Counted from the stretch's first letter, positions 36,985 through 47,466 are shown. The stretch is 64,000 nt of DNA from Actinospineispora acaciae DSM 45401 (GCF_000620785.1 NZ_JIAI01000002.1:998177-1062176); one strand, 5' to 3'. Numbers and translations are program-made. The notes: generated by a model not told the origin, from the sequence alone.

Positions 36985-38337
36985 TCAGCCGGCCGGTTGG
37001 GGGCGGCGGAGCTGGATCTCCCAGCTTGCCCGCTCGACGAGCTCGCCGAGCTCGAGCAGGCGCGGCTCCCGCCACGGCGGGGCCGTCAGCTGTACCCCGA
37101 CCGGGAGCCCGGCGTCGTCGAACCCGGCGCGGACCGCCAGGGCCGGCAGGCCGGTGAGGCTCTGCGGGGCGGTGAAGGTGATCACCTGCTCGCGCGGGGC
37201 CGGGTCGGCCGCGCCGATGAGGGGAGGACCGACGGCCGAGATCGGCGACAGCAACACGTCGACGTCGCCGAACAACCGCGCCAGCGCCGAGCGCAGCAGC
37301 GTCCGTGCTCGTTGCGCCTCGACATAGTCGGCCAACCCCACCGTGCCGGCCAGCTCCAGCCGCGCCCGTACGTCCGCGCCGTACTCGCCGGCCCGCCGGG
37401 GCCACAGGCCCAGCTCGGTGTGCGTCCGGTGGCCCTCGACGAGCAGGGTGGTGGCCAACGTCGGGTAGACCGGAGGCAGGCCGGGCGCCCTGACCAGCTT
37501 CGTCTTCACACCGAGGCCGTCGAGGACCGAGACCACCGCATCGCGCGCCGACTCGGCGACCGGCCCGGGTCGGACCTGGTCGAGGTCCGGGCAGATGCCG
37601 ACGGTCAGGTCGCGGCGCCCGGCCGGCTCGGGCGGTTGATCCGCGAGCACCCGCCACAGCAACCGGAGGTCGGCCACGGTGCGCGCCATCGGGCCGAGGT
37701 GGTCCAGGGAGGGCGCGAGGGCGATGGTGCCGGTGGTGTCGATCGCCCCGTAGGTCGGTTTGAGGCCGGCCACTCCGCAGAAGGCGGCCGGTATCCGGAT
37801 CGACCCGGCGGTGTCCGAGCCGATCGCCAGCGGTGCATAGCCGGCCGCCAGCGCGGCCGCAGACCCGCCACTGGAGCCGCCGACCACCCGGTCGGGGTTC
37901 CACGGGTTGCGGGTCGGCCCGAACGTTGCGCTCTCGGTGGTGATGCCCCAGCCGAACTCGTGCGTGGCGCCCTTGGCCAGCACGATCGCCCCCTCGGCGC
38001 GCAGCCGCTCGACCGCCGCCGCGTCCCGGTCCGGCGTGTGACCGGCGAACATGCCCGAGCCGTAGGCGGTGGCCAGCCCGGCGGTGTCGACCAGGTCCTT
38101 GACCACCACGGGAAGGCCCTCCAGCGCCCTCGGCCGCCGCTCCCGCCACCGCCGGGCGGAGGCGGCGGCGTCCCGGCGGGCACGCTCCAGATCGCGCGCC
38201 CTCAGGGCGTTGAGCGTCCCGTCCAGTCGGTCGATCCGGTCGGTGAGCACGTCCACCACTGCCACCGGCGAAAGCTCGCCGTGCCCGTAGCATTCGAGCA
38301 GCGAGGTGGCCGGGAGGTAGCAACTCTCCGCATCCAT
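36985..38337 (-). CDS. Amidase-signature family protein
   Basis: A 450-residue amidase with the Ser-cisSer-Lys triad regions: Lys in [14 protein letters not shown], and the signature [20 protein letters not shown] followed by [20 protein letters not shown]. It hydrolyses an amide, releasing ammonia or an amine. The length is typical. It sits between the cupin gene (9-base gap) and the ring-cleaving dioxygenase gene (32-base gap), all on the minus strand. The cluster may convert an aromatic amide through the acid to ring cleavage; that pathway is inference. Confidence 0.9.
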   Translation of the reverse strand: MDAESCYLPATSLLECYGHGELSPVAVVDVLTDRIDRLDGTLNALRARDLERARRDAAASARRWRERRPRALEGLPVVVKDLVDTAGLATAYGSGMFAGHTPDRDAAAVERLRAEGAIVLAKGATHEFGWGITTESATFGPTRNPWNPDRVVGGSSGGSAAALAAGYAPLAIGSDTAGSIRIPAAFCGVAGLKPTYGAIDTTGTIALAPSLDHLGPMARTVADLRLLWRVLADQPPEPAGRRDLTVGICPDLDQVRPGPVAESARDAVVSVLDGLGVKTKLVRAPGLPPVYPTLATTLLVEGHRTHTELGLWPRRAGEYGADVRARLELAGTVGLADYVEAQRARTLLRSALARLFGDVDVLLSPISAVGPPLIGAADPAPREQVITFTAPQSLTGLPALAVRAGFDDAGLPVGVQLTAPPWREPRLLELGELVERASWEIQLRRPQPAG

Positions 38338-38346
38338 CGGCGCGGG

Positions 38347-38859
38347 TTACTCGGTCGTGCCCGGCGAACCCAGGATCTCCACGCCGAACCGCGAGGCCAG
38401 CGCGGACAGCGCGTCCGGATCGGGCGGGGCGGCGGCGGGCGGCGGTTCGGGCGCGGGGGCCGGTTGCGATGCGGCACGGACGAAACCGTCGGCGCCGTCG
38501 GCGAGCGCCGGGCTGAAGCCGACCAGGAAGCGCGCCCCCTCCGGCGAGAGCACCGAGTGCAGGTGCGGCACGTTCCTCGGGGCGAACACGGAGTCGCCGG
38601 GCCCGGCGAGCGTGGACTCGTCGCCGACCCGTACGCGCAGCTGTCCGTGCACGACGTAGAACCACTCGTCCTCGCGGCGGTGGATGTGCAACGGCGTGCC
38701 GCTGCCGCATCGGGCGCGATGATCGACGAGCGACATCCGGCCCGCCGTCATCTCGGCGGTGCACTTCCAAACCACCAGCATGTCGAGGAACCAGCGGGCT
38801 TCCTCGCCGCCGTCGGGCCGGGCCACGCCGGCATGCGAAGCGTCGGTGCTGACATCCAT
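38347..38859 (-). CDS. Cupin-domain protein
   Basis: A 170-residue protein with a single cupin barrel. The metal-binding motif 1 is GTPLHIHRREDEWFYVVHGQ (two His, one Glu) and motif 2 is PRNVPHLHSV. A Pro/Ala-rich linker leads to a short C-terminal tail. It could be a dioxygenase, an isomerase or a sensor. The gene is first in the cupin-amidase-dioxygenase run and diverges from the HxlR regulator gene across 94 bases. Confidence 0.85.
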   Translation of the reverse strand: MDVSTDASHAGVARPDGGEEARWFLDMLVVWKCTAEMTAGRMSLVDHRARCGSGTPLHIHRREDEWFYVVHGQLRVRVGDESTLAGPGDSVFAPRNVPHLHSVLSPEGARFLVGFSPALADGADGFVRAASQPAPAPEPPPAAAPPDPDALSALASRFGVEILGSPGTTE

Positions 38860-38890
38860 GGCAGCCCTTCCAGCGAATAAGGATAATTGA

Positions 38891-38913
38891 GTAACTAAGA
38901 TCCATGAAGCTAC
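38891..38913. promoter_or_regulatory. Candidate HxlR operator
   Basis: An imperfect inverted repeat GTAACT-11 bases-AGCTAC in the divergent gap between the cupin and hxlR-type genes. GTAC-type dyads are the usual targets of HxlR/MarR-like winged helices. The gap as a whole is AT-richer than its flanks, which fits two divergent promoters. Confidence 0.4.
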
Positions 38914-38953
38914 ATCCGACTGCTGAGCAGGGCAAGAGGCTTATGCTGGCGGC

Positions 38954-39283
38954 GTGCACGACTGGCCCGCTGACGAGCAGTTCTGCCCGCGTTACCACCA
39001 CGCCGTCGAGCTGATCGGGAAGCGTTGGACAGGTGTGGTGCTACGCGCCCTGCTCTCCGGGCATCAGCGCTACGCCGACATCCGGCGCGCGGTGCCGGGG
39101 CTGAGCGACACCATGCTGAGCGAGCGCCTGCGCGAGCTCGAAGCCGAGAACATCGTGGTCCGGCACGTCCTCGCCGGCCCGCCCACGCGCGTCGAGTACC
39201 GGCTGACCGACAAGGGCCAGGCGCTCAACCGGGCGGTCGCCGCGATCGCGGAATGGGCCGAGGAGTGGGTCCCGGCGCCGTGA
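38954..39283 (+). CDS. HxlR family transcriptional regulator
   Basis: A 109-residue winged-helix regulator. The N-terminal Cys (EQFCPRYHHAVELIGKRWTG) is the conserved redox- or ligand-sensitive position of HxlR proteins. The recognition region is RYADIRRAVPGLSDTMLSERL and the wing is AGPPTRVEYRLTDKG. It is divergent from the cupin-amidase-dioxygenase genes and probably controls them in response to an electrophilic aromatic such as a quinone. GTG 38954 is the only sensible start. Confidence 0.9.
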   Translation: MHDWPADEQFCPRYHHAVELIGKRWTGVVLRALLSGHQRYADIRRAVPGLSDTMLSERLRELEAENIVVRHVLAGPPTRVEYRLTDKGQALNRAVAAIAEWAEEWVPAP

Positions 39284-39311
39284 CTGTCGCTCGGGCCGGC
39301 CACTCGCGGGG

Positions 39312-40088
39312 TCAGATCAGGGGTGGGACGAGGTCGCGGGGGAGCTTTCCGGCGGCGGCGCGGTCCAGCAGCCACAGGGTTCGGCGCAGGCCACGGGCGC
39401 CGGCGGCCGGGAGCTGGACGTCGCCGGCGCCGCTGAGGGCCATGGCGACCGCGGCGGACTTGGCCTCGCCGGTGGTGAGCAGCCAGACCTCGTCGGAGCG
39501 GCGGATGGCGGGCAGGGTCAGGGTGATCCGGGCGGGCGGTGGCTTGGGGCTGTTGTGGACGGCCACCACGGCACGGTCGGTCTCGTACACGGCGGGGGAG
39601 GACGGGAAGATCGAGGCGACGTGTCCCTCCTCGCCGACGCCGAGCAGGCAGACGTCGAACCGGGGCACCGGGCCGTGGTCCTCGGGGGTGGCGCGGGCGG
39701 CCAGGGTCGAGGCGTAGGACTCCGCCGCGCCGTCCAGGTCGTCGCGCCAGCGGACGTCGGCGGCGGGCATGGGGTGCACCCGTTCCGGGGCGACCGGCAC
39801 GTGCTCCAGCAGCGCGGCGCGCGCCTGGGTGTCGTTGCGCTCCGGGTCGCCGGGCGGCAGGAACCGCTCGTCGCCCCAGTAGAGGTCCACCCGCGACCAG
39901 TCCACCGCGTCCCTGGCCGGCGAGCGCCGCAGCTGTTCGAGCACCGCGATGCCGGTCCGCCCGCCGGTGAGCACCACCGACGCGGTGCCGCGCGCGTGCT
40001 GGACGTCCACCAGCCGCACGGCCAGCCGGGCCGCCGCCGTCGCCGCCACCAGCTCCGGGGTGGCGTGCACCACCACCTGCGACGTCAT
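39312..40088 (-). CDS. pgl: 6-phosphogluconolactonase
   Basis: Hydrolyses 6-phosphogluconolactone, the second step of the oxidative pentose phosphate pathway. The 258-residue DevB/SOL-type protein has VVLTGGRTGIAVLEQL, WSRVDLYWGDERFLPPGDPE, FDVCLLGVGEEGHVASIFPS and ITLTLPAIRRSDEVWLL, all expected. The ATG overlaps the opcA stop (ATGA at 40085-40088). It is the last gene of the operon tkt-tal-pgi-zwf-opcA-pgl. Confidence 0.96.
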   Translation of the reverse strand: MTSQVVVHATPELVAATAAARLAVRLVDVQHARGTASVVLTGGRTGIAVLEQLRRSPARDAVDWSRVDLYWGDERFLPPGDPERNDTQARAALLEHVPVAPERVHPMPAADVRWRDDLDGAAESYASTLAARATPEDHGPVPRFDVCLLGVGEEGHVASIFPSSPAVYETDRAVVAVHNSPKPPPARITLTLPAIRRSDEVWLLTTGEAKSAAVAMALSGAGDVQLPAAGARGLRRTLWLLDRAAAGKLPRDLVPPLI

Positions 40089-41035
40089 CGGCCCCGGCCG
40101 GCGGGTGCGCGGCCTCGGGTGATGCCGGCCAGGCCGGCCAGGGCGCTCTGGTAGGTCTCGTCGGCGTCCAGGCGGCGCAGTTCCTCGGTCAGGCAGTCCC
40201 GGACCGGGCGGCGGGCCAGCGTCACCAGCCGGGGCGGCTGGCCGGGCTGGGTGAGGGTGCCGACCTTGGCGTCCGGGCGGATCAGCTCGACGGACCCGGA
40301 GCGGCGCTCCAGGCGCACCGAGTGCATGCCGCCCACCGCGCCGACCTTGGTCCGCTTCACCGGCACCGACAGCCGGCTGGCCAGCCAGCCCGCGAGCAGG
40401 TCGGTGGACGGGGAGTCCGGTTCGCCGTCCACCACGGCGCCGGTGATGTCGTCGTACGGCGGCTGGTCGAGCGCGGACGCGAGCAGCGCCCGCCACAGGG
40501 TGAGCCGGGTCCAGGCCAGGTCGGTGTCGCCGGGGTGGTAGCTGCTCGCGCGCTGCTCCAGCGCCTTGACCGGGTTCTTCTCCGCCGTCGCGTCGGTGAT
40601 CCGGCGGCCGGCGAGCTGGCCCACCGGGTCCTCGGCGGGAACCGAGGGCGCGGGCCCTGGCCACCACACCACCACCGGGGCGTCCGGCAGCAGCATCGGG
40701 ATGGTCATGCCGGCGCACGCCTCGGGGGAGGCCAGCGGGCCGTAGCCGCGCAGCACGATCACCTCGCTGGCGCCGGCGTCACCGCCGACCCTGATCTGCG
40801 CGTCCAGCCGGGGCGCGGCCTTCTTGGCGCCTCGGACCAGCACGATCACCCGGCACGGGTGCTGGCGGCTGGCCGCGTTGGCGCACTCGATGACCTCTTC
40901 GGTGTTGGTGCTGTCGTCGGTCACCACGACGAACGTCAGCACCCGGCCGAGGGTCATCACGCCGCCCTGCTCGCGCAGGGTCACCAGGCGCCGGCTGACC
41001 TGGTGGGTGGACGTGGCGGGCATGTCAACGATCAT
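40085..41035 (-). CDS. opcA: Glucose-6-phosphate dehydrogenase assembly protein OpcA
   Basis: OpcA is the redox-linked activator or assembly factor of G6PDH in cyanobacteria and actinobacteria. The 316-residue protein begins MIVDMPATSTHQVSRRLVTL, contains MTLGRVLTFVVVTDDSTNTE and the segment DAPVVVWWPGPAPSVPAEDP, both diagnostic of actinobacterial OpcA. GGGAG lies before the ATG. It is 13 bases downstream of zwf and its stop overlaps the pgl start. Confidence 0.95.
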   Translation of the reverse strand: MIVDMPATSTHQVSRRLVTLREQGGVMTLGRVLTFVVVTDDSTNTEEVIECANAASRQHPCRVIVLVRGAKKAAPRLDAQIRVGGDAGASEVIVLRGYGPLASPEACAGMTIPMLLPDAPVVVWWPGPAPSVPAEDPVGQLAGRRITDATAEKNPVKALEQRASSYHPGDTDLAWTRLTLWRALLASALDQPPYDDITGAVVDGEPDSPSTDLLAGWLASRLSVPVKRTKVGAVGGMHSVRLERRSGSVELIRPDAKVGTLTQPGQPPRLVTLARRPVRDCLTEELRRLDADETYQSALAGLAGITRGRAPAGRGR

Positions 41036-41048
41036 GATCCACTCCCGT

Positions 41049-42605
41049 TCAGGGCCTGCGCCACGTGCGGCCGGTGCGCGCCATCATGGCGTCGGCGCCC
41101 TTCGGACCCCAGCTGCCGGCCGCATACGGCTCAGGTACGCCCGACTCCGCCCACCGCTCCAGAACGGGGTCCAGGATCCGCCAGGACCGCTCGACCTCGG
41201 CGTTGACGGGGAACAGCGACGGCTCGCCGAGCAGGACGTCCAGGATCAGCCGCTCGTAGGCCTCCGGGGAGTCCTCGGTGAACGCCAGGCCGTAGCCGAA
41301 GTCCATGGTGACGTCGCGGACCTCCATGGTGCTGCCGGGCACCTTGGAGCCGAACCGCATGGTCACGCCCTCGTCCGGCTGCACGCGGATGACCAGCGCG
41401 TTCTGGCCCAACTCCTCGGTCATGGTCTCGTCGAAGGGCAGGTGCGGGGCGCGCTTGAAGACCACCGCGATCTCGGTCACCCGCCGGCCCAGGCGCTTGC
41501 CGGTGCGCAGGTAGAACGGCACGCCGGCCCAGCGGCGGGTGTCCACCTCGACGGTGATCGCGGCGAAGGTCTCGGTGCGCGACTCCGGGTTGTAGCCCTC
41601 CTCCTCCTTGAGGCCGACCACCCACTCGTTGCCCTGCCAGCCGGCGGTGTACTGGCCGCGCGCGGTGGTCTCGTCCAGCGGCTGCACCAGCTTGGCCGAG
41701 GACAGCACCTTGATCTTCTCGGTGCGCAGCTCGCCGGGGGAGAACGACACCGGCTCCTCCATCGCGGTCAGCGCGAGCAGTTGGAGCAGGTGGTTCTGGA
41801 TCACGTCCCGGGCGGCGCCGATGCCGTCGTAGTAGCCGGCGCGCCCGCCGAGGCCGATGTCCTCGGCCATGGTGATCTGCACGTGGTCGACGTAGTTGGC
41901 GTTCCAGATCGGCTCGAACAGCTGGTTCGCGAACCGCAGCGCCAGGATGTTCTGCACCGTCTCCTTGCCGAGGTAGTGGTCGATGCGGAACACCGACTCC
42001 TCGGGGAACACGTCGTTGACTATCGCGTTGAGCTCCTGGGCGGACGCCAGATCATGCCCGAACGGCTTCTCGATCACCACCCGGCGCCACTGCCCGGGGT
42101 GGTCCTGGCCGGCCAGCCCGGAGCGGGCGAGCTGCTTGCACACCACCGGGAACGCGCCGGGCGGGATGGACAGGTAGAAGGCGTGGTTGCCGTTGGTGCC
42201 GCGCTCGGCGTCCAGCTCGTGCACGGTGTCGCAGAGCCTGTCGAACGCCTCGTCGTCGTCGAAGCTGCCCTGCACGAACCGGATGCCCTCGGCGAGCCGG
42301 TCCCAGACCGCCTGGCGGAAGGGGGTGCGGGCGTTCTCCCTGACCGCGTCGTAGACGACCTTGCCGAAGTCCTCGTTCTCCCAGTCCCGGCGGGCGAAGC
42401 CGGTCAGGCCGAAGCCCGGTGGGAGCAGGCCCCGGTTGGCCAGGTCGTAGACGGCGGGCATCAGCTTCTTGCGCGCCAGGTCACCGGTCACGCCGAAGAT
42501 GACCAGCCCGCACGGGCCGGCGATGCGGGGCAGCCGTTTGTCTCGCGGGTCGCGCAGCGGGTTCGTCCAACCCTCGGGTCGGGCCTGCACGAACGGTTCG
42601 CTCAT
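41049..42605 (-). CDS. zwf: Glucose-6-phosphate 1-dehydrogenase
   Basis: Oxidises glucose 6-phosphate with NADP, the entry to the pentose phosphate pathway. The 518-residue protein has the Rossmann motif LVIFGVTGDLARKKLMPAVY, the substrate motif FRIDHYLGKETVQNILALRF with the catalytic His-Tyr region, VVIEKPFGHDLASAQELN and the C-terminal SWGPKGADAMM. GGAGG lies upstream of ATG 42605. It lies between pgi and opcA in the operon. Confidence 0.97.
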   Translation of the reverse strand: MSEPFVQARPEGWTNPLRDPRDKRLPRIAGPCGLVIFGVTGDLARKKLMPAVYDLANRGLLPPGFGLTGFARRDWENEDFGKVVYDAVRENARTPFRQAVWDRLAEGIRFVQGSFDDDEAFDRLCDTVHELDAERGTNGNHAFYLSIPPGAFPVVCKQLARSGLAGQDHPGQWRRVVIEKPFGHDLASAQELNAIVNDVFPEESVFRIDHYLGKETVQNILALRFANQLFEPIWNANYVDHVQITMAEDIGLGGRAGYYDGIGAARDVIQNHLLQLLALTAMEEPVSFSPGELRTEKIKVLSSAKLVQPLDETTARGQYTAGWQGNEWVVGLKEEEGYNPESRTETFAAITVEVDTRRWAGVPFYLRTGKRLGRRVTEIAVVFKRAPHLPFDETMTEELGQNALVIRVQPDEGVTMRFGSKVPGSTMEVRDVTMDFGYGLAFTEDSPEAYERLILDVLLGEPSLFPVNAEVERSWRILDPVLERWAESGVPEPYAAGSWGPKGADAMMARTGRTWRRP

Positions 42606-42631
42606 CGCGGGTTTGCCTCCCGGTCGCGATC

Positions 42632-44230
42632 TCAGATGTCCGCGGTGATCACCCCGGCAAGCTGGGCGAGCCCGGCTTCCCGGTCGGTCAGGTTCAGCCT
42701 GAGCACCGGCCGCCCGCGCCCGGCGAGCACCCGCCCGTCACCCAGTGCCTGAGCGTGCTGCAGGGTGGCCAGGGTGTACGGGCGGTCCGGAACGGAGAGG
42801 TCGGACGGAACCGATCCAGTGATCTGAAGGTACACCCCGTTCTGGTGGCCGCCCTTGTGGTACTGGCCGGTGGAGTGCAGGAACCTCGGGCCCCAGCCGA
42901 ACGTGGTCTGCAGGCCGGTCCGGCGGGCCAGCTCGGCGCGCAGCACGGCGGTGGAGGCGTCCTCGATGCGGTCGAGGTAGGCCTGCACGGCCAGGTAGCC
43001 GCGCTCGGGCGCGGCGGCGACCAGCGCGTCCAGCGCGCCGCGCACGGTCCGGTCGGCGCCGGCCGGCAGCCAGTCGCCGGCGAACACCTCGATGGCGCCG
43101 TCGACGAACGTAGGTGCGTCGGTGCCATCGTCGTCGGGCGGGGCGTCCAGGAGTGCGCGGGCGGCCGCCTTGGCCGCCTCCACGTCCGGCTGGTCGAACG
43201 GGTTGATGCCGATCAGCCTGCCGGCCACCGCGGTGGCGTACTCCCAGGTCAGGAACATCGCGCCGAGCGTCCCGTCGCTGGTGATCCGGGCGCCATGGTC
43301 GCCGATGGCCACCGTGGTGGCGTCCGGCCCGGCGTCGGCGAACCCGGGTGCGTTAGGCCCTTCCACCACGACCGGCAGCAGCCCGACGCCCTGCTTGCCG
43401 GTGGACTCGGCGATCAACTGCTCCGCCCAGTCACCGAAGCCCACGATGCCCGAACCGCTGTCCGCGAACACCACCTTCTCCGCCCCGGCCTTGTGCCGCA
43501 CGCCCAGCGCGGCGCCCAGCAGCAGTCCGGGGTTGTCCGGCTCGTCGCGCGCCAGCTCCTTGGCGGCGGCCGCCGCCTCGTCCAACAGCCGCTCGATGTC
43601 CGCACCCGCCAGCCCCGCCGGGACCAGCCCGAACGCGGTCAGCGCGGAGTAGCGTCCGCCCACCCCCGGGTCGGCGTTGATCACCTTGAGGCCGGCCTCC
43701 TCGGCGCGGGACTGCAGCGGCGAGCCCGGGTCGGTGACGACCACGATGTGCCCGGCCGGATCCAGCCCTTCGGCCTTGAACGCCTCGGTGAAGATCCGGT
43801 AGTGGCTGTCCGTCTCCACCGTGGACCCGGACTTGGACGACACCACCAGCACGGTGGCCGCCAGGTCACCGGCCAGCGCGTCGGCCACCTGGCCGGCGTC
43901 GGTGGTGTCCAGCACCACCAGCTCGCGGCCCTCGGTGCGGCAGATCACCTCCGGCGCGAGCGAGGAGCCGCCCATGCCGGCCAGCACCACCCGGTGCACC
44001 CCCGCCGTGCGCAGCTCCTCCCGCAGCGCCTCGACGTGGCCGATCAGCGGGCGCGAGGTCGCGGGCAGGTCCACCCAGTTCAGCCGGATGGACGCCTCGG
44101 ACTCCGCGTCCGGCCCCCACAGCGTGGCGTCCTTGCCGGCGATCCGGGACGCGACCTTGTCGGCGACCAGCTCGTCGACGACCCGGCGGGCCTCGGCGGC
44201 CAGCTCGCCGTCCTCGATCCGGACGCTCAC
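42632..44230 (-). CDS. pgi: Glucose-6-phosphate isomerase (actinobacterial type)
   Basis: Interconverts glucose and fructose 6-phosphates. The 532-residue protein has two SIS folds. Landmarks are [40 protein letters not shown] (phosphate-binding SKSGST), [20 protein letters not shown] and [18 protein letters not shown]. This is the divergent form found in pentose-phosphate operons of actinobacteria and often listed as Pgi-like. GTG 44230 overlaps the tal stop (GTGA). Confidence 0.93.
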   Translation of the reverse strand: MSVRIEDGELAAEARRVVDELVADKVASRIAGKDATLWGPDAESEASIRLNWVDLPATSRPLIGHVEALREELRTAGVHRVVLAGMGGSSLAPEVICRTEGRELVVLDTTDAGQVADALAGDLAATVLVVSSKSGSTVETDSHYRIFTEAFKAEGLDPAGHIVVVTDPGSPLQSRAEEAGLKVINADPGVGGRYSALTAFGLVPAGLAGADIERLLDEAAAAAKELARDEPDNPGLLLGAALGVRHKAGAEKVVFADSGSGIVGFGDWAEQLIAESTGKQGVGLLPVVVEGPNAPGFADAGPDATTVAIGDHGARITSDGTLGAMFLTWEYATAVAGRLIGINPFDQPDVEAAKAAARALLDAPPDDDGTDAPTFVDGAIEVFAGDWLPAGADRTVRGALDALVAAAPERGYLAVQAYLDRIEDASTAVLRAELARRTGLQTTFGWGPRFLHSTGQYHKGGHQNGVYLQITGSVPSDLSVPDRPYTLATLQHAQALGDGRVLAGRGRPVLRLNLTDREAGLAQLAGVITADI

Positions 44231-45339
44231 CGCGCCGCCGCCAGCTGCTCGCTCACGGTCGAGGTCAGCTCGTCCCAGCTCGCGGCGAACTTCTCCACGC
44301 CCTCGCGCTCCAGCACCTCGAACACGTCAGGAACGTCCACCCCGACCTCGGTGAGCGCGTCGAACACCCGCTGCGCGTCCTCGTCGGCGCCGGTCACCTT
44401 GTCGCCGTGCACGTCGCCGTGGTCGGCGAACGCCTCCAGGGTGGCCTGCGGCATGGTGTTCACCGTGTCCGCGACCACCAGCTCGGTGACGTAGAGGGTG
44501 TCCGGGTAGGCCTTGTTCTTCACCCCGGTGGACGCCCACAGCGGCCGCTGCGGCTGCGCGCCGTTCGCCGCCAGCGCCGCCCAGCGGTCGGTGCCGAAGG
44601 CCTCCCGGAACGCGGCGTGCGCCAGCCGGGCGTTGGCCACGGCGGCCTTGCCGCGCAGCGCCAGTGCCTCCGGCGTGCCGATCTTCTCCAGCCGGGGGTC
44701 GATCTCGGTGTCAACCCGGGAGACGAAGAACGAGGCCACCGAGCGGATCGAGGACAGCGGGTGGCCGTTCGCCTGCGCGCGCTCCAGGCCGGCCATGAAG
44801 GCGTCCATCACCTGCCGGTACCGCTCGATGGAGAAGATCAGGGTGACGTTCACGCTGACGCCCTCGCCGAGCGCCGAGGTGATCGCCGGCAGCCCCTCCA
44901 CGGTGGCCGGGATCTTCACCATCAGGTTGGGCCGGTCCACCGCCTTCCACAGGTCCAGCGCCTGCGCGGTGGTGGCGTCGGTGTCGTGTGCCAGGCCGGG
45001 GTCCACCTCCAGGGAGACCCGGCCGTCGGTGCCTCCGGTGGCCTCCCAGGTGCCGGACATCACGTCGCAGCCGCGCTGCACGTCCGCGACGGTGATCTCA
45101 CGCACCGCGTCGGCCACCGAGGCACCCCGGCCGGCCAGCTCGCGGACCTGCGCGTCGTACGCCTCGCCGTGCGACAGCGCCTTGGCGAAGATCGTCGGGT
45201 TGGTGGTCACCCCCACCACGTGCCAGTCCCTGACCAGCTCGAGCAGGTTGTTCGAGTCCAGCCGCTCGCGGGACAGGTCGTCCAGCCAGATGGACACGCC
45301 GGCGTCGCTGAGCGCGGCGAGTCGTGGGTGCTCGGTCAT
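44227..45339 (-). CDS. tal: Transaldolase
   Basis: Transfers a dihydroxyacetone unit between sugar phosphates in the non-oxidative pentose phosphate pathway. The 370-residue protein has [39 protein letters not shown] and the Schiff-base lysine in [40 protein letters not shown] and the product-side [19 protein letters not shown] are also present. GGGAG precedes ATG 45339. The gene starts 15 bases after tkt and overlaps pgi at its end. Confidence 0.97.
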   Translation of the reverse strand: MTEHPRLAALSDAGVSIWLDDLSRERLDSNNLLELVRDWHVVGVTTNPTIFAKALSHGEAYDAQVRELAGRGASVADAVREITVADVQRGCDVMSGTWEATGGTDGRVSLEVDPGLAHDTDATTAQALDLWKAVDRPNLMVKIPATVEGLPAITSALGEGVSVNVTLIFSIERYRQVMDAFMAGLERAQANGHPLSSIRSVASFFVSRVDTEIDPRLEKIGTPEALALRGKAAVANARLAHAAFREAFGTDRWAALAANGAQPQRPLWASTGVKNKAYPDTLYVTELVVADTVNTMPQATLEAFADHGDVHGDKVTGADEDAQRVFDALTEVGVDVPDVFEVLEREGVEKFAASWDELTSTVSEQLAAAR

Positions 45340-45354
45340 GATGCGCTCCCGTTC

Positions 45355-47466
45355 TTAACGATGGTTAGCGAGGGAGGAGCGGGCGGCGGCCACCACGCTG
45401 TCCGCGGTGATGCCGAACTTCTCGTACAGCGTCTGGTAGTCCGCGCTGGCCCCGTAGTGGTCGATGCCGACGACCTCGCCCCGATCGCCGACCAGCCGGT
45501 ACCAGGTCATCGGCTGCGCGGCCTCCACCGCGACCCGGGCGGTGACCTCCGGCGGCAGCACCTCGCGGCGGTACCCCTCGTCCTGGGCGTCGAACCACTC
45601 CAGGCAGGGCATGGACACCACCCGGGCGGACACCCCCTCGGTGGCCAGCCGCTCCCGGGCGGCCACCGCGAGCTGCACCTCCGACCCGGTGCCCAAGATG
45701 ATCACCTTCGGTGCTCCGGCGCCCGCGTCGGCGAAGTCGGCGAGCACGTAGCCGCCCCTGGCCACGCCCTCGGCGTCGGTGCCGGCCAGCACCGGCAGGT
45801 TCTGCCGGGACAGCGCCAGCCCGGACGGGGCGCCGGTGTCGCGCAGCACGGCCTTCAGCGCGTAGGCGGTCTCGTTGGCGTCCGCCGGGCGCACCACGTT
45901 CAGCCCGGGGATGGCGCGCAGCGCGGGCAGGTGCTCGATCGGCTGGTGGGTCGGGCCGTCCTCGCCGAGCCCGATCGAGTCGTGCGTCCAGACGTACGTC
46001 ACCGGCAGCTTCATGATCGCCGCCAGCCGGACCGAGGGCCGCATGTAGTCACTGAACACCAGGAACGTGCCGCCGTACACCCTGGTCCCGCCGTGCAGCG
46101 TGATGCCGTTCATGATCGCGCCCATGGCATGCTCGCGGACGCCGAAGTGCAGCGTGCGCCCGTACGGGCTGGACTGGCCCCACTCCTTGGTCACCACGCT
46201 CGCCGGGCCGAACGAGTCGGCGCCCTCGATCGTGGTGTTGTTGCTCTCCGCCAGGTCGGCCGAGCCGCCCCACAGCTCGGGCAGCCCGTCGGCGACGCCG
46301 TTGAGCGCGGCGCCGAACGCCTTGCGGGTGGCCACCCCCTTGGCGTTCTTCTCGTCGTCCGGGTCCCAGCTCGGCAGCCCGGCGTCCCAGCCGTCCGGCA
46401 GCTCGCGGCGCAGCATCCGGTCCAGCAGCGCGGCCCGCTGCGGGTGGGCCGCCGCCCAGGCGTCGAACCCGGCCTGCCACTCCGAGTGCTCCCGCTTGCC
46501 GCGCTCCACGACCTGCCTGGCGTGCGCGAGCACCTCGTCGGCGACCACGAAGCTCTTCTCCGGATCGAAGCCGAGCTCCTTCTTCACCGCCGCGACCTCG
46601 TCGGCGCCCAGCGCGGCGCCGTGGGCCTTGCCGGTGTTCATCTTGTTCGGCGCCGGGTAGCCGATGACCGTGCGCAGCGCGATGAAGCTGGGCCGGTCGG
46701 TCTCGGCGCGCGCGGCCTCCAGCGCGTCCAGCAGGCCCGTGACGTTCTCCCCGCTGTGCACCTTCTGCACGTGCCAGCCGTACGCCTCGTACCGGGCGGC
46801 GGTGTCCTCGGAGAGCGCGACGGCGGTGTCGTCCTCGATCGAGATGTGATTCTGGTCGTAGATCACGATCAGGTTGCCCAGTTGCTGGGTGCCGGCCAGG
46901 GAGGACGCCTCCGAGCTGACCCCCTCCTCGATGTCGCCGTCCGAGGCGAGCACGTAGACGTGGTGGTCGAACGGGCTCTGCCCGAGCGGGGTGTCCGGGT
47001 CGAACAGGCCGCGCTTGCGCCGGGCCGCCATCGCCATGCCGACCGCCGAGGCGATGCCCTGGCCGAGCGGGCCGGTGGTCATCTCCACGCCGGGGGTGTG
47101 CCCGTGCTCCGGGTGCCCGGGGGTCTGGGAGTCCCAGGTGCGCAGCGCCTCCAGGTCCTCCAGCCGCATGCCGTAGCCGGACAGGAACAGCTGGATGTAG
47201 AGCGTCAGGCTGGAGTGGCCCATGGACAGCACGAACCGGTCGCGGCCCAGCCAGTCCGGGTCGCTCGGGTCGTGCCGCATGACCCGCTGGAACAGCGCGT
47301 AGGCGGTGGGCGCCAGGCTCATCGCGGTGCCCGGGTGGCCGTTGCCCTTCTTCTGTACGGCGTCCGCGGCCAGCACCCGGATCGTGTCCACTGCCCGGGT
47401 GTCCAGCTCGGTCCAGTCCTGGGGAACCGAGCGGTGGGTGAGCTCGGCGAGAGTGATGTCTGACAC
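45355..47466 (-). CDS. tkt: Transketolase
   Basis: A thiamine-diphosphate enzyme moving two-carbon units between sugars. The 703-residue protein has KKGNGHPGTAMSLAPTAYAL, the TPP-binding YVLASDGDIEEGVSSEASSL with QNHISIEDD, the phosphate-binding GHTPGVEMTTGPLGQGIASA, and the central HFGVREHAMGAIMNGITLHG and THDSIGLGEDGPTHQPIEHL. GTG 47466 has AGGAG about 11 bases upstream and matches the usual start (SDITLAELTH). It is the first gene of the pentose phosphate operon, so the promoter lies in the 337-base gap shared with ctaB. Confidence 0.97.
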   Translation of the reverse strand: MSDITLAELTHRSVPQDWTELDTRAVDTIRVLAADAVQKKGNGHPGTAMSLAPTAYALFQRVMRHDPSDPDWLGRDRFVLSMGHSSLTLYIQLFLSGYGMRLEDLEALRTWDSQTPGHPEHGHTPGVEMTTGPLGQGIASAVGMAMAARRKRGLFDPDTPLGQSPFDHHVYVLASDGDIEEGVSSEASSLAGTQQLGNLIVIYDQNHISIEDDTAVALSEDTAARYEAYGWHVQKVHSGENVTGLLDALEAARAETDRPSFIALRTVIGYPAPNKMNTGKAHGAALGADEVAAVKKELGFDPEKSFVVADEVLAHARQVVERGKREHSEWQAGFDAWAAAHPQRAALLDRMLRRELPDGWDAGLPSWDPDDEKNAKGVATRKAFGAALNGVADGLPELWGGSADLAESNNTTIEGADSFGPASVVTKEWGQSSPYGRTLHFGVREHAMGAIMNGITLHGGTRVYGGTFLVFSDYMRPSVRLAAIMKLPVTYVWTHDSIGLGEDGPTHQPIEHLPALRAIPGLNVVRPADANETAYALKAVLRDTGAPSGLALSRQNLPVLAGTDAEGVARGGYVLADFADAGAGAPKVIILGTGSEVQLAVAARERLATEGVSARVVSMPCLEWFDAQDEGYRREVLPPEVTARVAVEAAQPMTWYRLVGDRGEVVGIDHYGASADYQTLYEKFGITADSVVAAARSSLANHR

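Noticed and set aside
44407..47463. A 1018-codon plus-strand frame opposite tal and tkt.
   Set aside because: Low-complexity Arg/Gly/Val-rich translation with no motifs; the minus strand encodes complete pentose phosphate enzymes.
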